A DNA stretch of 64,000 nt from Bin5 sp965221145 (GCA_965221145.1 OZ244877.1:4464001-4528000), one strand, 5' to 3'. Shown: positions 16,844 through 27,400, numbered from the stretch's first letter. Program-made: numbers and translations. The notes: a model not told the origin generated them from the sequence alone.

Positions 16844-19297
16844 ATGAGCGACGCTTCCCAGCCCGGCCGACTCTTTCCGCCCCACCTGCTCCATGCCCGT
16901 TGGCGCACTTTCCACGCGGCCGGTTATGCGCACCCGGTCACAGGCATTGTCTACCGCGGCGATCCGCGCCCTACTTGCGGCATGCCCCTGGGCGGACTCG
17001 ACACCGGCTGCATCGATCTGGAACCGAACGGCATGTTCGGCTATAGCACGATCTTCAACCACCTGGTCGAGCCGCGCGCCTTGCTCAACCTGCCCATGCT
17101 GGGCCTGGCCTGCCGCGACGGCGATGGCGCGGATCGCGCCTGGATACTGATTTCCGACACTCTGGGCAAGCGGGACACGCCCCAGCCAAGCCAGAGCGCC
17201 GTTACCTTTCCACCCACCGATTACGCCCCTCTCTTTGACGAGATCGGCCTCGCCGGCGCCGCCATCGCCGACTCGATCGACTATTGGGGCCACTATCCAG
17301 TCGTCGACATGGAGTTCAACAGCGAGGCCCCGGTCACGGTCGGCGTGCGCGCCTGGTCGCCCTTGATCCCCGGCGATACGGTCGTCTCGATGACGCCCGG
17401 CGCGGTCTTCGAAATCCACGTGCGCAACCCGGATCGCGTCGCCCACAGCGGCACGGTCGTCTTCAACTTTCCCGGCTTCGGGCCACAGGAACCGGCAGCG
17501 GCGGGACTGGGGGTGCAACGGCGATCATTGACCGGCCCGCTGAACGGCGTCCTGGTGCAGAGTCGACTGTTTGCCCGTTGCCAAATGTCCGAAAACCTGG
17601 AGTCAGCAACGGGCAAACAGGGTGATGCCTGGGAGATGGCCTATGTGCTGGCCGCGCTGGAGGACAGCGCATCGGTGGAACATGGGGGCGCGCTCAACGC
17701 GGACAAGCGCGCCTGGAGCCGGATCGCCGACCAACTGCCGCCGCAGTCCTCGGAGGATAGCGGCGCGGCGCTGGCCTTCCCCTTCGACCTGGCCGCCGGC
17801 GCGAGCCGGACCGTGCGCGTCGTGCTGGCCTGGCATGCGCCCCACTGGCGCGCGGGCGGCGCACCGGCCCACGAGGAGACCGCGCTCTTCACGCACATGT
17901 ACGCGCGCCATTACCCTGACGCCCTGACCACGGCCAATTTTCTGGCCGACAACCACGCGACGCTGCTGCAACGGGTCATCGCCTGGCAGGAGGCGCTCTA
18001 CAGCGCGCCGGAACTGCCCGGCTGGCTGGCCGACGCGCTGATCAACAACCTGCACCTGATCCCGGAGTGCAGCATCTGGGGCCAGGCGCAGGCGCCACTT
18101 GGTGACTGGTGCGCGCCGGAGGACGGCCTGTTCGGGCTGAACGAATGCCCGCGCGGCTGCCCGCAGATCGAGTGCCTGCCGTGCAGCTTCTATGGCAATA
18201 TCCCGCTGGTCTACTTCTTCCCCGAGGCCGCTCTGTCCACGCTGCGCGGCTACAAGGCGTACCAGTTCGCCGACGGACGGCCGCCGTGGATCTTCGGCGG
18301 CATCACGGCCACGGAGGAGGCCAACCGTCCCGGCTATGGCCTGAGCGCGCCCGATATGGGCTACCAGACGGTCCTCAACGGCGCCTGCTATATCATCATG
18401 GTCGACCGCTACTGGCAGGTTTCGGGCGACGACGCGGCGCTGGCCGAGTTCTGGGATTCGCTCAAGCGCTGCAACGACTTTTCGATGAATCTGCGCCCCG
18501 CGTATGGCGCGGCCCAGGTGATGGCGATGCCGACGCCGGGCACCGACTCGCACGGCCTGGGCGATACCGAGTGGTTCGAGGCGCCCAAACCCGGTTGGAA
18601 GGGTTATGTGACCCACGCCGGCGGGGTGCGCATGGCGCAGGTCCAGATCATGCGGCGCATGGCCGCGGCCATGGGCGACGACGAATATCGTGCCCGCTGT
18701 GACAGCTGGCTGGCAGCCGGCGCGCAGGCGTTGGAGGAACATCTGTGGGCGGGGGAATACTATCTCAACTTCAACGAGCCGGAGACGGGGCAAAAGTCCG
18801 ACCTGATCTTCGGCTACCAGTTGGATGGGCAGTGGGTGACGGATTGGCATGGCGTCGCCGGTGTCTTCCCGCAGGAACGCGTGGAGAGGACACTGCGGAC
18901 GGTGGCCGCGACCAACTGCGCGCTCAGCCAGTCGGGCGCGGTCAACTATGCCACGCCGGACGGCGCGCCGGCGAAGGTGGGCGGCTACGGCACGTTCAGT
19001 TACTTCCCGCCGGAGCTGTACATGCTGGCGATGACCTTCATGTATAACGGGCAGCAGGAGTTCGGCCGCGATCTTCTGCGGCGCTGTCTGCACAATATCA
19101 GTTGCCGTTGGGGCTATACGTGGGACGCGCCCAACACGGTGCGCGGCGACGCCGACACCGGCCAGCGCGCGTTCGGCGCCGATTACTATCAGAACATGAT
19201 GCTGTGGGCCGCGCCGGCCGCGCTGCAGAACCAGGACCTGACCGGGCCGTTGCAGGCGGATGGGCTGGTGGCGCGCGTCATCGAGGCGGGACGCTAA
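16844..19297 (+). CDS. GH116-family glycoside hydrolase (GBA2/DUF608-like)
   Basis: An 817-aa protein with the family's N-terminal sandwich domain (CGMPLGGLDTGCIDLEPNG near residue 45) and C-terminal (alpha/alpha)6 barrel. Barrel motifs are IWGQAQAPLGDWCAPEDG and, near residue 650, KSDLIFGYQLDGQW, where the family acid/base Asp is expected. GH116 enzymes are beta-glucosidases/xylosidases or glucosylceramidases. No signal peptide is evident, so it is probably cytoplasmic. A palindromic A element (17570-17617) is translated in frame as the stretch around FARCQMSENLESATGK in the sandwich domain. It lies downstream of the IclR gene, probably as its target. Substrate not determined. Confidence 0.85.
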   Translation: MSDASQPGRLFPPHLLHARWRTFHAAGYAHPVTGIVYRGDPRPTCGMPLGGLDTGCIDLEPNGMFGYSTIFNHLVEPRALLNLPMLGLACRDGDGADRAWILISDTLGKRDTPQPSQSAVTFPPTDYAPLFDEIGLAGAAIADSIDYWGHYPVVDMEFNSEAPVTVGVRAWSPLIPGDTVVSMTPGAVFEIHVRNPDRVAHSGTVVFNFPGFGPQEPAAAGLGVQRRSLTGPLNGVLVQSRLFARCQMSENLESATGKQGDAWEMAYVLAALEDSASVEHGGALNADKRAWSRIADQLPPQSSEDSGAALAFPFDLAAGASRTVRVVLAWHAPHWRAGGAPAHEETALFTHMYARHYPDALTTANFLADNHATLLQRVIAWQEALYSAPELPGWLADALINNLHLIPECSIWGQAQAPLGDWCAPEDGLFGLNECPRGCPQIECLPCSFYGNIPLVYFFPEAALSTLRGYKAYQFADGRPPWIFGGITATEEANRPGYGLSAPDMGYQTVLNGACYIIMVDRYWQVSGDDAALAEFWDSLKRCNDFSMNLRPAYGAAQVMAMPTPGTDSHGLGDTEWFEAPKPGWKGYVTHAGGVRMAQVQIMRRMAAAMGDDEYRARCDSWLAAGAQALEEHLWAGEYYLNFNEPETGQKSDLIFGYQLDGQWVTDWHGVAGVFPQERVERTLRTVAATNCALSQSGAVNYATPDGAPAKVGGYGTFSYFPPELYMLAMTFMYNGQQEFGRDLLRRCLHNISCRWGYTWDAPNTVRGDADTGQRAFGADYYQNMMLWAAPAALQNQDLTGPLQADGLVARVIEAGR
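17570..17617. repeat. Palindromic element family A, copy 3, inside GH116
   Basis: Perfect 12-bp arms TTTGCCCGTTGC and GCAACGGGCAAA, 48 bp in total, or exactly 16 codons. It is inverted relative to copies 1, 4 and 5. Reading passes through without stop or shift, so this copy is protein-coding. Confidence 0.85.
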
Positions 19298-19340
19298 CTG
19301 CAGTTTCTAGTTTTGAGTTTTTGGTGGCCAGTGGTGTTCT

Positions 19341-19375
19341 CTATCCACTATCCACTTTTCACTATCCACTATTCA
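19341..19375. repeat. 7-bp tandem repeats (CTATCCA class)
   Basis: Five units (CTATCCA three times, CTTTTCA, CTATTCA) between GH116 and the GNAT gene, with an ATTGCGT-class fragment directly after. This is the clearest tract of this class in the window. Confidence 0.75.
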
Positions 19376-19401
19376 GACTGCGTATTCCTGTGTAGCTGAA
19401 C

Positions 19402-20409
19402 GTGACGGAGATGAAACCATTGCGATACACTGTCCCGATTTCAGAAGACCTGATCGACGAACTGTTCCCTTTCTGGGCATCCATTTTTGGAGAGGTATTG
19501 CCGGACATAGGGCGCGAAGTTTTCTTGGGTGCTGAAGAGGCCTACAGTCTTAGCACGCTCTACTTGAGCAGAGAGGGTAAACGCCTGGCAGGCACCTGCT
19601 TTACCATGCACTCGAAGACCGCGCCGGCTCTGGCGGGATTCAGCGAGGTTGCCACGGACCCCCAGTTTCGCGGGCGGGGCATTGCGACCGAACTGTGCGG
19701 CCAGGCCGTGGAGGATTTTCGTGCTGCCGGCGGCGAGGCATTTTTCCTGGGGACTGTCAATCCAGCCGCAGCGCGGGTCTACCACCGACTCGGATGGCGC
19801 AAGCTGGCTGGGGCGGCGGTGATGGTCAATGTCCTCAGCGGAAAATCCCCCGAAGCTTTCTTCGTTGATTACTTCACGGAAGGTACAGCAACGATTGTAG
19901 AGGCGACGCCCGCGGATCGAATTCCGATGATCCCGTTGCTTCTTTGTCCGCATGACTGGCAGGTGCTGGACACGAACACAAAGATGTACTCAACACGCTA
20001 TGCCACGCAAAAATCGTGTATGGGGCTGTATGTGCGCTATGGACGGATTAAGCTGAGCGGTGGTGCATGGTTCGTCGCCAGGACGGCTGAAGGGAAAGTC
20101 GTCGGGCTGGCGACGGCCCGCAGGGATGACGCAGGCGATAGCCAGATTGACGGGTTCGCCCATGCCCGCTTTGCGGAGGTCTGGGAAGCGTTGGCGCAAG
20201 CGGCGATCAACGCATGCTCAGGTCAGCGCTCGTCCAAATGCTATGCAGTCGTTTCCGTTGAAGATGAAGAAAAGCAGTCTTTGTTCGAGTCGCTGGGATT
20301 TCGCAGGACGGGAGCGGGAGAAGAGTTTGATTTGGACGGAAGGCGGGTGGCGTCGATCAGGATGGACAGAAAGGCGTCCCAGGCAGTGACCGGGAGGTCG
20401 AGGCGATAG
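19402..20409 (+). CDS. GNAT-family N-acetyltransferase
   Basis: A 335-aa protein with a GNAT fold in its first ~150 residues. The acetyl-CoA loop is visible as QFRGRGIATELCGQ, followed by NPAAARVYHRLGWRKL, the typical final helix and strand. The C-terminal ~180 residues may be a second, weaker acetyltransferase-like domain (LFESLGFRRTGAGEEF at its end). The start is uncertain: GTG 19402, or ATG 19411 which has GACGGAG touching it. The gene stands alone; the acceptor substrate is unknown. Confidence 0.82.
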   Translation: MTEMKPLRYTVPISEDLIDELFPFWASIFGEVLPDIGREVFLGAEEAYSLSTLYLSREGKRLAGTCFTMHSKTAPALAGFSEVATDPQFRGRGIATELCGQAVEDFRAAGGEAFFLGTVNPAAARVYHRLGWRKLAGAAVMVNVLSGKSPEAFFVDYFTEGTATIVEATPADRIPMIPLLLCPHDWQVLDTNTKMYSTRYATQKSCMGLYVRYGRIKLSGGAWFVARTAEGKVVGLATARRDDAGDSQIDGFAHARFAEVWEALAQAAINACSGQRSSKCYAVVSVEDEEKQSLFESLGFRRTGAGEEFDLDGRRVASIRMDRKASQAVTGRSRR

Positions 20410-20477
20410 CGCCGCCGCCTCTTCAATTCGCGCCGCCAAACCGTTGAAACCATCAAAAGCCGGTTGGTCGAACAAAC

Positions 20478-21389
20478 TCAGACGGCGTAGCCGTCCTGGT
20501 TGTGCTTGCGCCAGTCGGGGCGGTAGCCGCGGTTGGTGCCGAAGCCATAGGAGGGGCCGATCTGGTTGGGGCTGATCCACGGCCACGCCTGCCCGCCGAT
20601 GATGCGGTAGTCGTCGCCCTGCCCGCACAGCCAGTAAAACATGTGCGCCACATAGCGCGCCTGGTTATGCCCGCCATAGTAGGCGCTCTGGATATCGAAG
20701 TCCGGCTCGATGATCCAATCACGTTGCGGCGGGGTGGTGCGCCAGTAGTTGTATTTGAGCATGTGGCGTCCGCCGCGGGCGGTGGAAATACCGCGGCGAT
20801 GGAGGATGCTCTGATGGTGGACGCCGATGGTGCCGGCGGGGCCGTCGGCATAGATGCCGTTCTCCTCGTTGGGGCGCTTGGTGGGCATGATGTGGGAGCC
20901 GGGCACCAGCTCGGTCGGTCCCAGTTCGACCGGCGTATCCTGCGGGAAGTAGAAGACCTCGACAAAGTTGAGTTCGGGGCCGAAGACGTGGTCGGCGTCG
21001 TGATGCCAGCCCTGGGCGGGCATGGGACACTCGACATGGTGATGGCTGGCCAGAATGGGCAGGCCCACGTTGCGGCCCAGCAGCGAGCGCATCACGCCGA
21101 CCACCTGCGGATTGAGCAGCACATGCTCAATGAACCAATCCTCCAGGAAGATCGTGCTCGGCTCATGGGAGGCGCGAATCCGCTCCAGGTCCGCCTGCGT
21201 CAAGCCGTCGGGAATGTAGCTGGGGTTGGCCGGGATCTTCCCCTCCAGATAGTCGCAGGTGCGGCGGTTGATCTCATCGGGCACGACGCCCTTGAGCAGC
21301 AGATAGCCCTCGCGGCAGAATTCCAGCACCTGTGAGTCGGTCAGCGTCGGCTCGCCGTCGCACGTGTGATTGGCTTTGTCGTGGCTCAT
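20478..21389 (-). CDS. Phytanoyl-CoA dioxygenase (PhyH)-family protein 1
   Basis: A 303-aa Fe(II)/2-oxoglutarate-dependent oxygenase-like protein. The first part of the metal triad is seen in GWHHDADHVFG (HxD), with the strand FVEVFYFPQDTPVELGPTELVPGSH that is typical of PhyH proteins; a distal His is in HHQSILHRRG. The start has GAGGAG 6 bp upstream. Chloroflexota genomes often hold many PhyH paralogs of unknown substrate. It is paralogous to the gene at 40218-41069 (shared EPTLSDxxVL and PPQRDW motifs). Confidence 0.9.
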   Translation of the reverse strand: MSHDKANHTCDGEPTLTDSQVLEFCREGYLLLKGVVPDEINRRTCDYLEGKIPANPSYIPDGLTQADLERIRASHEPSTIFLEDWFIEHVLLNPQVVGVMRSLLGRNVGLPILASHHHVECPMPAQGWHHDADHVFGPELNFVEVFYFPQDTPVELGPTELVPGSHIMPTKRPNEENGIYADGPAGTIGVHHQSILHRRGISTARGGRHMLKYNYWRTTPPQRDWIIEPDFDIQSAYYGGHNQARYVAHMFYWLCGQGDDYRIIGGQAWPWISPNQIGPSYGFGTNRGYRPDWRKHNQDGYAV

Positions 21390-21811
21390 TTCGTTCTCCT
21401 CAGTGGGATTGTCGTGCCGGTCAATTTATCATAACTGTGCGGAATTGGGAATCCCATAATCAGGATTGACAGGTTTTCAGGATACCAGACGCCAGATGGA
21501 ATCTGGTATTGCGGTTTTCGCTTAAGCGAATTGTAAAGTAGAGTCGTCAGCGACGCGCCGAGTTTCTGGGCTGTGCCCGGCGCGTCGTTGCGCGCCGGCG
21601 ACGGACTTGGATGTTTCGTATCCGTTTGATGGACGAAGTCCATGTCATAGGCATAGCGTAGGAAGATTGCCCAAGAGGTTCTCATACCCCATTCGACAAC
21701 CCCGAAGGGCCGGTTGCCCGCCTATTTCCAGTGTAAATACCCGCTTGTTTCGCTCAAGCCTGCCCCTCTTTTCGGCAAAATCATTGTCAAGTTTGAATTA
21801 TATTTTTAGGG
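21390..21811. other. Gene-free stretch with hairpins upstream of PhyH 1
   Basis: No credible gene; the 99-aa minus-strand frame here has no family features. Visible structure: arms ATACCAGA/TCTGGTAT near 21480-21510, the palindrome TTCGCTTAAGCGAA near 21520, and 10-bp arms CGACGCGCCG/CGGCGCGTCG between about 21550 and 21595. The right end is A+T-rich and holds the MITE target duplication. Confidence 0.5.
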
Positions 21812-22046
21812 TAACTACTCAGCCATTGCCCAATGTGCGACTTTCAATGGGCAACCAAGTCATCCAAGTGTAATGAATCGTGTTTGGAATCTGTCTGAAA
21901 AGGTCAGGTTCGGGTCAATACGGCACAAATGGTGCGAATTATGGCGTGTAGATGGAGGATTCACGCTTTCCGGCAGTCATTATTGGTCTTTTTGACCGAT
22001 GACCGTACCTTTTCAAACAACCTCCCAGACGAGGCTGAGTAGTTAC
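21812..22046. mobile_element. MITE with IS66-like ends
   Basis: A 235-bp non-coding element. It is bounded by perfect 14-bp inverted repeats (GTAACTACTCAGCC at 21812-21825 and its complement at 22033-22046). An 8-bp direct duplication TTTTTAGG flanks it at 21804-21811 and 22047-22054. Ends starting with GTAA plus an 8-bp duplication are the recalled hallmarks of IS66-family elements. There is no transposase frame inside, so it would need one in trans. Internal arms TGAAAAGGT and ACCTTTTCA suggest a foldback. It sits 44 bp upstream of the PA14 gene and may affect its promoter. Confidence 0.82.
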
Positions 22047-22089
22047 TTTTTAGGGAAGTTCAGGTTGATACTACCTTTGCCAGATCGGC

Positions 22090-24324
22090 ATGCACCCGCG
22101 GCACGCGTTGACGCCCAGCGACCTGCTTGGCATGGGCGCGATGTCAAGAGCCAACCAGCATGAGGCCCCGAACGTGCGATACAGACTATGGATTGGAATG
22201 TTGACTGGACTGGGCGTGGTCCTGCTTGTCCTCACGAGTTTTCGCGCTCCCCGCATGAAGATTATCGACGCCTTGAATGGCCCTGGGGTTGATATACTCT
22301 ACTCGCCCGGTCTCAGCGTGAACTATGGCGCTAATCTCCTCTTCGTATTCGAATTTGATGGTCTTACCGCAGGCACCGGCGTCAGCTATCGCTTCCGTGC
22401 CGACGTAACGCAAAAGGGCAGCGGGACAGACTTTGACAACTGCGAAGGGAGTAGTATTGGCTCCGAGCGGACCATTCTTGGTGAGAACGTGCATAGCAAC
22501 AACGGTTATGCAGATGTCGGATACATAACCAATACCTGTCCCCCCGGCAAGTATGTGGTCACCCTGGTCCTCAGGGACGCGGCCAACGTCGAACTTGCCT
22601 CGATCAGCGCCGACTTTGAAATCAGGACGGAGGCCGGCGAGACGGTCACCCCTACCCCAACGCCCACGCCAACCTCTGTGCTGGCGGGATTCACTGGCTG
22701 GCGGGGAGAGTACTATGACAACGTCGACCTGGCGGGGAATCCGGTCCTGGTGCGAGACGACGCCAACATTGATTTCAGTTGGGGCAGTGGAAGTCCTGCA
22801 ACCAACGTGCCGTCGGACAGCTTCTCCGTCCGCTGGCAGCGAAACATCACCTTTAATGAAGACCGCGTCTACCGTTTCGAGCTCCGTAAGAACGACGGCG
22901 CGCGCGTCTGGTACGATGGCCACCTCATCATGGACCTCTGGGAAGACGATGACGACAGTAGCAACCATTTCGTCGATCTAACCGTAACAACTGGCGCTCA
23001 CCTGTTCCGCGTCGAATACAGAGAGGATGAGGACGACGCCCGTGTTCGTTTCAGGTGGCAGCGGAAGGGAGAAATTCCAACCGCAACGCCGACACCGACC
23101 GCGACGGCGACGATCGAGCCACCACTTGAGGAGTTCAAGGGTTGGCGGGGACAATACTTCAATAATGGGAGTACATCTGGAGAGCCGTTTTTGGTCAGGG
23201 ACGACGCGGACGTCAACTTTGATTGGGGCACGGACAGCCCTGCCCCCGGCGTGCGGCTCGACGGATTCTCCGTCCTATGGGAGCGCGTGGTCGACTTTGA
23301 AGGCGGCCACTACCTCTTCTCTATTCAGAAGAGAGGCGGGGCGCGCATTTGGGTGGATGGTCAGCGGGTGCTCTCTCATTATCATAACGACTCTTCCACC
23401 CCCACATTCAGTCATGAGATTTTCTTGCCCCCCGGCCCGCACACGGTTCGCGTTCAATACAGGGATACGGGCGGTTCGGCCTTGGTCAGACTGTGGTGGG
23501 AGCGGCTGTCACCGACTGCAACGCCGACCCATACGCCTACACCGACCGCAACGCCAATACCCCCACTCATGGAGTCTGACAGCTGGAGGGTCGAGTATTT
23601 CTACAATCAGGACCTGGCGGGAACTCCGGATCAGGTCGGGACTGACAACGAAATTAACGAAGACTTTAGCAGGCACAGACCCAGTGGGCTGCCCTCAGAT
23701 CACTTTTCGGTCCGCTGGGAACGAATCGCCGCTTTGAGTGGTGGACTCTATCGTTTCACGCTTCAAAAGGACAACGGCGCCCGCGTCTGGCTGAACGGCG
23801 AACTGATCCTGGATCATTGGAACGACTGTTGCTTCGAGTTGATCCACACCGCGGAGATTCCCCTCATTGCCGGTCACCACAGATTCCGAGTCGAGTATTT
23901 CGAGCATGAGTCCGACGCCAAAATCACGTTTTCGTGGAGCAGAATAGGGCCTTTGCCGTTGCCATCAGCGACACCCGCAGCCCCGATGTGGTCGGCCACG
24001 ATGACGGTGGGCAGCGGCGGGGGCTATGCCGGCTACGGTTTGGCCACGGGCGGCACGCTTAGCGACAATGACTTTTCCTGGCAGAGTACGACCTACACAG
24101 TGGAGGCCATTCTCCATAACCCGTTTTCCGACAGTGTAAGCATCGAGTTTTCGGACGACTTCGGCACAGAGGGCGAGGGCCTGTCGCTCTGTCTGGGCGC
24201 TGTCCGCCTGGAGTTCGCCGACGCGCGCGGGCCGAGTGCGCGCCAGTTCTTCTGGGAAAACGTCGATCCGGGCTGGAATGACGGCGACACCGTCTCCGTC
24301 GGCCTGAACGGATGCGGTGGGTAG
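22090..24324 (+). CDS. Membrane-anchored protein with three PA14 domains
   Basis: A 744-aa exported protein. A membrane or signal-anchor segment (WIGMLTGLGVVLLVLTSF, residues ~35-55) is followed by a beta-rich domain. Three PA14-like domains come next, beginning at GWRGEYYDNVDLAG, GWRGQYFNNGSTSG and SWRVEYFYNQDLAG, each with the SVRWxR and DGARVWxDG motifs of the fold. They are joined by TPTPTP-type linkers. A fourth beta-domain follows, from MWSATMTVGSGGG. PA14 domains usually bind carbohydrate. It is directly upstream of the RHS locus on the same strand but separated by repeats. Its stop codon lies in a 7-bp repeat tract. Likely cell-surface adhesin or glycan binder. Confidence 0.85.
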   Translation: MHPRHALTPSDLLGMGAMSRANQHEAPNVRYRLWIGMLTGLGVVLLVLTSFRAPRMKIIDALNGPGVDILYSPGLSVNYGANLLFVFEFDGLTAGTGVSYRFRADVTQKGSGTDFDNCEGSSIGSERTILGENVHSNNGYADVGYITNTCPPGKYVVTLVLRDAANVELASISADFEIRTEAGETVTPTPTPTPTSVLAGFTGWRGEYYDNVDLAGNPVLVRDDANIDFSWGSGSPATNVPSDSFSVRWQRNITFNEDRVYRFELRKNDGARVWYDGHLIMDLWEDDDDSSNHFVDLTVTTGAHLFRVEYREDEDDARVRFRWQRKGEIPTATPTPTATATIEPPLEEFKGWRGQYFNNGSTSGEPFLVRDDADVNFDWGTDSPAPGVRLDGFSVLWERVVDFEGGHYLFSIQKRGGARIWVDGQRVLSHYHNDSSTPTFSHEIFLPPGPHTVRVQYRDTGGSALVRLWWERLSPTATPTHTPTPTATPIPPLMESDSWRVEYFYNQDLAGTPDQVGTDNEINEDFSRHRPSGLPSDHFSVRWERIAALSGGLYRFTLQKDNGARVWLNGELILDHWNDCCFELIHTAEIPLIAGHHRFRVEYFEHESDAKITFSWSRIGPLPLPSATPAAPMWSATMTVGSGGGYAGYGLATGGTLSDNDFSWQSTTYTVEAILHNPFSDSVSIEFSDDFGTEGEGLSLCLGAVRLEFADARGPSARQFFWENVDPGWNDGDTVSVGLNGCGG

Positions 24325-24337
24325 TGGCTAGTGGAAC
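24317..24337. repeat. 7-bp tandem repeats over the PA14 gene stop
   Basis: Units GTGGGTA, GTGGCTA and GTGGAAC; the first contains the TAG stop codon of the PA14 gene, much as at 3876-3896. Confidence 0.6.
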
Positions 24338-24411
24338 GTCTCAGCCAGCGAGGACACGCTGCATAACGCACGCGCCGGGCAGCGAATCACAGTAATCCAA
24401 TAATCACAGGA

Positions 24412-24459
24412 TTCGCCCATTGCTGACTCCAGATTTTCGGACACTTAGCAACGGGAGAA
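24412..24459. repeat. Palindromic element family A, copy 4
   Basis: Arms TTCGCCCATTGC and GCAACGGGAGAA pair at 10 of 12 positions, with the family core (TGACTCCA, then CGGACACTTA). It ends 15 bp before the RHS start codon, so it would lie in the leader mRNA or promoter of that gene. Confidence 0.8.
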
Positions 24460-24474
24460 CAACAGTTCAGACAT

Positions 24475-27400
24475 ATGCGCCGACAATCTCCCTCCCACAG
24501 TTTGCTCCTGCTGCACTTCGCCCTGATGCTGGCGCTGCTGCTGCCCGCCTCCTCCCATGCCCAACGACAGGGGCGGACGCACAGGACGGCTGCCCAAGCC
24601 GCCACCAGGATGGCGACGTCGCCGCAGAGCGATGGGCCGTCCGTATACGTTCCGCCCGGCGAGACAAGCCCCGAGCCGGACCCAATGCTGGCGCCCGGCG
24701 CCTTGCTGCTGGCTGTTTCAACGATCCTCATACGCGCCGGCGAGCCATTCACCGTCACGGTCGAGGTTATAGGCGACCCAGGTCCAAGCGCCGAAGGCTC
24801 AACGCTCTCGCTGCAGATCGACCGCGCGCTGGAACTGCTCAGCGGAGAGACCGAGTGGACACTGCCCGATGTGGATGCCAACCCCTTCACAGAGCAGATC
24901 ACGCTAGCCGCGCCGCAAGCGCGACACGGGGATGTCTTCAAACTGACCGCCCGCATCAACCAGACCGGTTTCGCGCCGCAGGAGCGCAGCCTCCTCCTGG
25001 GCGTGGAAAGCGACGAACCACTGTCCGTGTTGCTGGACCCGTTGAGCGCACGCAGCAGCGCGCGCGCCACAGTCAGGGAACTACCCTTAGACAACGAGGA
25101 ACAGCCACAACTCGTGCGCCGCTGGGAGATCGAGGCGCTCACAGCGCGCGGGCGACGCGTCAGCGCGCTGGCCGCGCCCGCCACGCTGGTCTTCGACGCC
25201 CGTCCCCTGATTGCCGAGGGCATCGACCCCACCCGGCTCGGTCTGTGGACGCGCAGCGGAGACGGGGATGCGTGGCGGCCGACGCGCAGCCGATACCGGG
25301 CGCAGGAGCAGCGTTTCGTCGCCCGCGTCGACCATTTCAGCCAGTGGGGGTTGGGGGAAAAGCTCACCAGCGAGAGCGACCTGCTGCCCAGCAGCGCGGT
25401 CTTCAGCAGCGACGAGTTTACCGGCTACGCCCGCATCAACATCCCGATCGCCGCGCCCGCCGGCCTGGGCGGCATAACGCCCGGCCTCAGCCTCAACTAC
25501 GCCAGCGGCGCGGCCGACGATATCGAGACCATTCACGGCCCGTCCGAATACAAGGCGCAGGCCAACTGGGTCGGCTACGGCTGGAGCCTGGGCGGCCTCA
25601 GCCACATCTCGCGCAGCCCCGACGCAGACTACTACAACCTGGTGCTGGGCGATGTGGCCGTCCGCATCCACCGGCGGAGAGAACAGTGGCTCACCGATCC
25701 TGAACGCTTCCTGAAAGTCGAACACGTGGTGGATTGGAGCGGGTATGACGTGCCCGACGTAGGCCACAATCGCTACGATCTCGATGACTGGAAAGTTACA
25801 ACCGGTGACGGAACCGTCTACCATTTCGGCTCCAATCAGTTCATCCCCTTCAATTACGACTTTTCTACCAACGGCGACGAACCGGTCGGCGACTGGACCG
25901 AGGTGATCTTCCACGATCGCAGCGGGCGCCATGTTCGCCAGGGCAGCCGTTGGCATCTGCGCATGGTGGAGGACCCCAACGGCAACCGCATCGAATATGA
26001 GTACGATGCGGAGCATGGCGAATTCAGTTGTCGCGACGACAGCAGAGGACGTGTCGACTTCGCCGGTGACGATCTGCTCTACGACCGCATGGCCTACCCC
26101 AGCGTTATCCGCTGGAGCGCCAACGCCGGCCAGGGCGTCGAGCCAAAGCTGCGCGTCCGCTTTGTGCGCGAGGCGCGGCCGGATTATGAGATTGAGAAGG
26201 AGAATTGCGACCAGGCCCGCTTCGGAATGGAACGCCTCAAGACGATCTTCATCGAGGCCTGGGACAACCCCAACGGCTGGCACAGCATTGCCGAATATGA
26301 GTTCGGCTACATCCAGAGCCGCCCTCACTCGCTGCTCAGCATCGTCACCCGCCGCGGCAAACAGGGAGAGCAGAGGCTGCGCAGTTGGCGCTTCGACTAC
26401 CAGGGCAGCGACAACACGGCGCGCCTGGCCGAGGCCGACAACGGGTTGGGCGGCAGTGTCAGCTTCAGGTACGGCATGGAGGAGATCGAAGACTGCTACC
26501 AGTGCGATTCTTTCAGCGAGCACCCCATGCGTCGCGTGGTCACCGAGGCGGTCTGGCGCGACGGGACCGGCGGAGAGGCGCGCAGCGTCTACGCCTACAG
26601 CGGCATCAAAGGCAACCTGCGCCGCGGCATGTTCGAATACCTCGGCCACGCCTGGAGCCAGCGCTGGCGCTACACGCGCGACAATGACCTCAACATCACC
26701 AACCACCGCCTTGAACAGGTGGTCTCGAACTGGTATCACCAGCACGTCGAGGATCGGCGCGGGGAGATCGACGCCCGCCGCGGGCGGCTCAAGCAGCGCG
26801 ACATCTATTCGCCCGAAGGCGACCTTTTGCAGCGGGAGGAGATCAACTGGAACGCGGCCGAGTTGTGGGGCGACTACCGCTGGGTGCGCAAGGATTCGGA
26901 GTCGGTCTACACCTTCGATGGGGAGGGCGACAACGACAGTGACGAAGGCACGCGCGTGCGCCATACGCACTACTTTTACGAAAGCAATTTCGGCAACGTG
27001 GTGCGCGTCGAGGAACGGGATGCCGAGGACAAGAAGGTCCTGCGCCAGACCGAAACCGCGTACAGCGCCGACGACGGCCTCTTCAACCGTCATATCGGCG
27101 GCCGGCCCAGCCGCCAGTGGGTCTCGGACGAACGCGGCCGCTGCATCGCCGAGAACCGCTACGCCTACGACGCCAATGGCAACCTGATCAAGAGCGAGCA
27201 GCCGCTGACCCACTGCGGCGAGAGCGACGCGGCCAAGCTGGTCGTCAGCCGCCTGGAGTACGACGCGGTCGGCAATGTGACGCGCGCCTGGACCGAGGGC
27301 ACGAGCCACGATATCCGCACCGAGTTCGATGACACCTTCATGCTCTTCCCGACGCGGCGCTACAACGCCAACGACGACACGCTCGACGAGACGGGCCGCT

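Noticed and set aside
17603..19093. 496-codon minus-strand frame opposite GH116
   Set aside because: Shadow of the GH116 gene; no recognisable motifs.
21386..21685. 99-codon minus-strand frame upstream of PhyH 1
   Set aside because: Composed of hairpin-containing intergenic DNA, without ribosome site or protein-like composition.
21826..21856. Hairpin TTGCCCA/TGGGCAA as a sixth family A element
   Set aside because: Arms are similar, but the loop lacks the family core, and it lies within the MITE.
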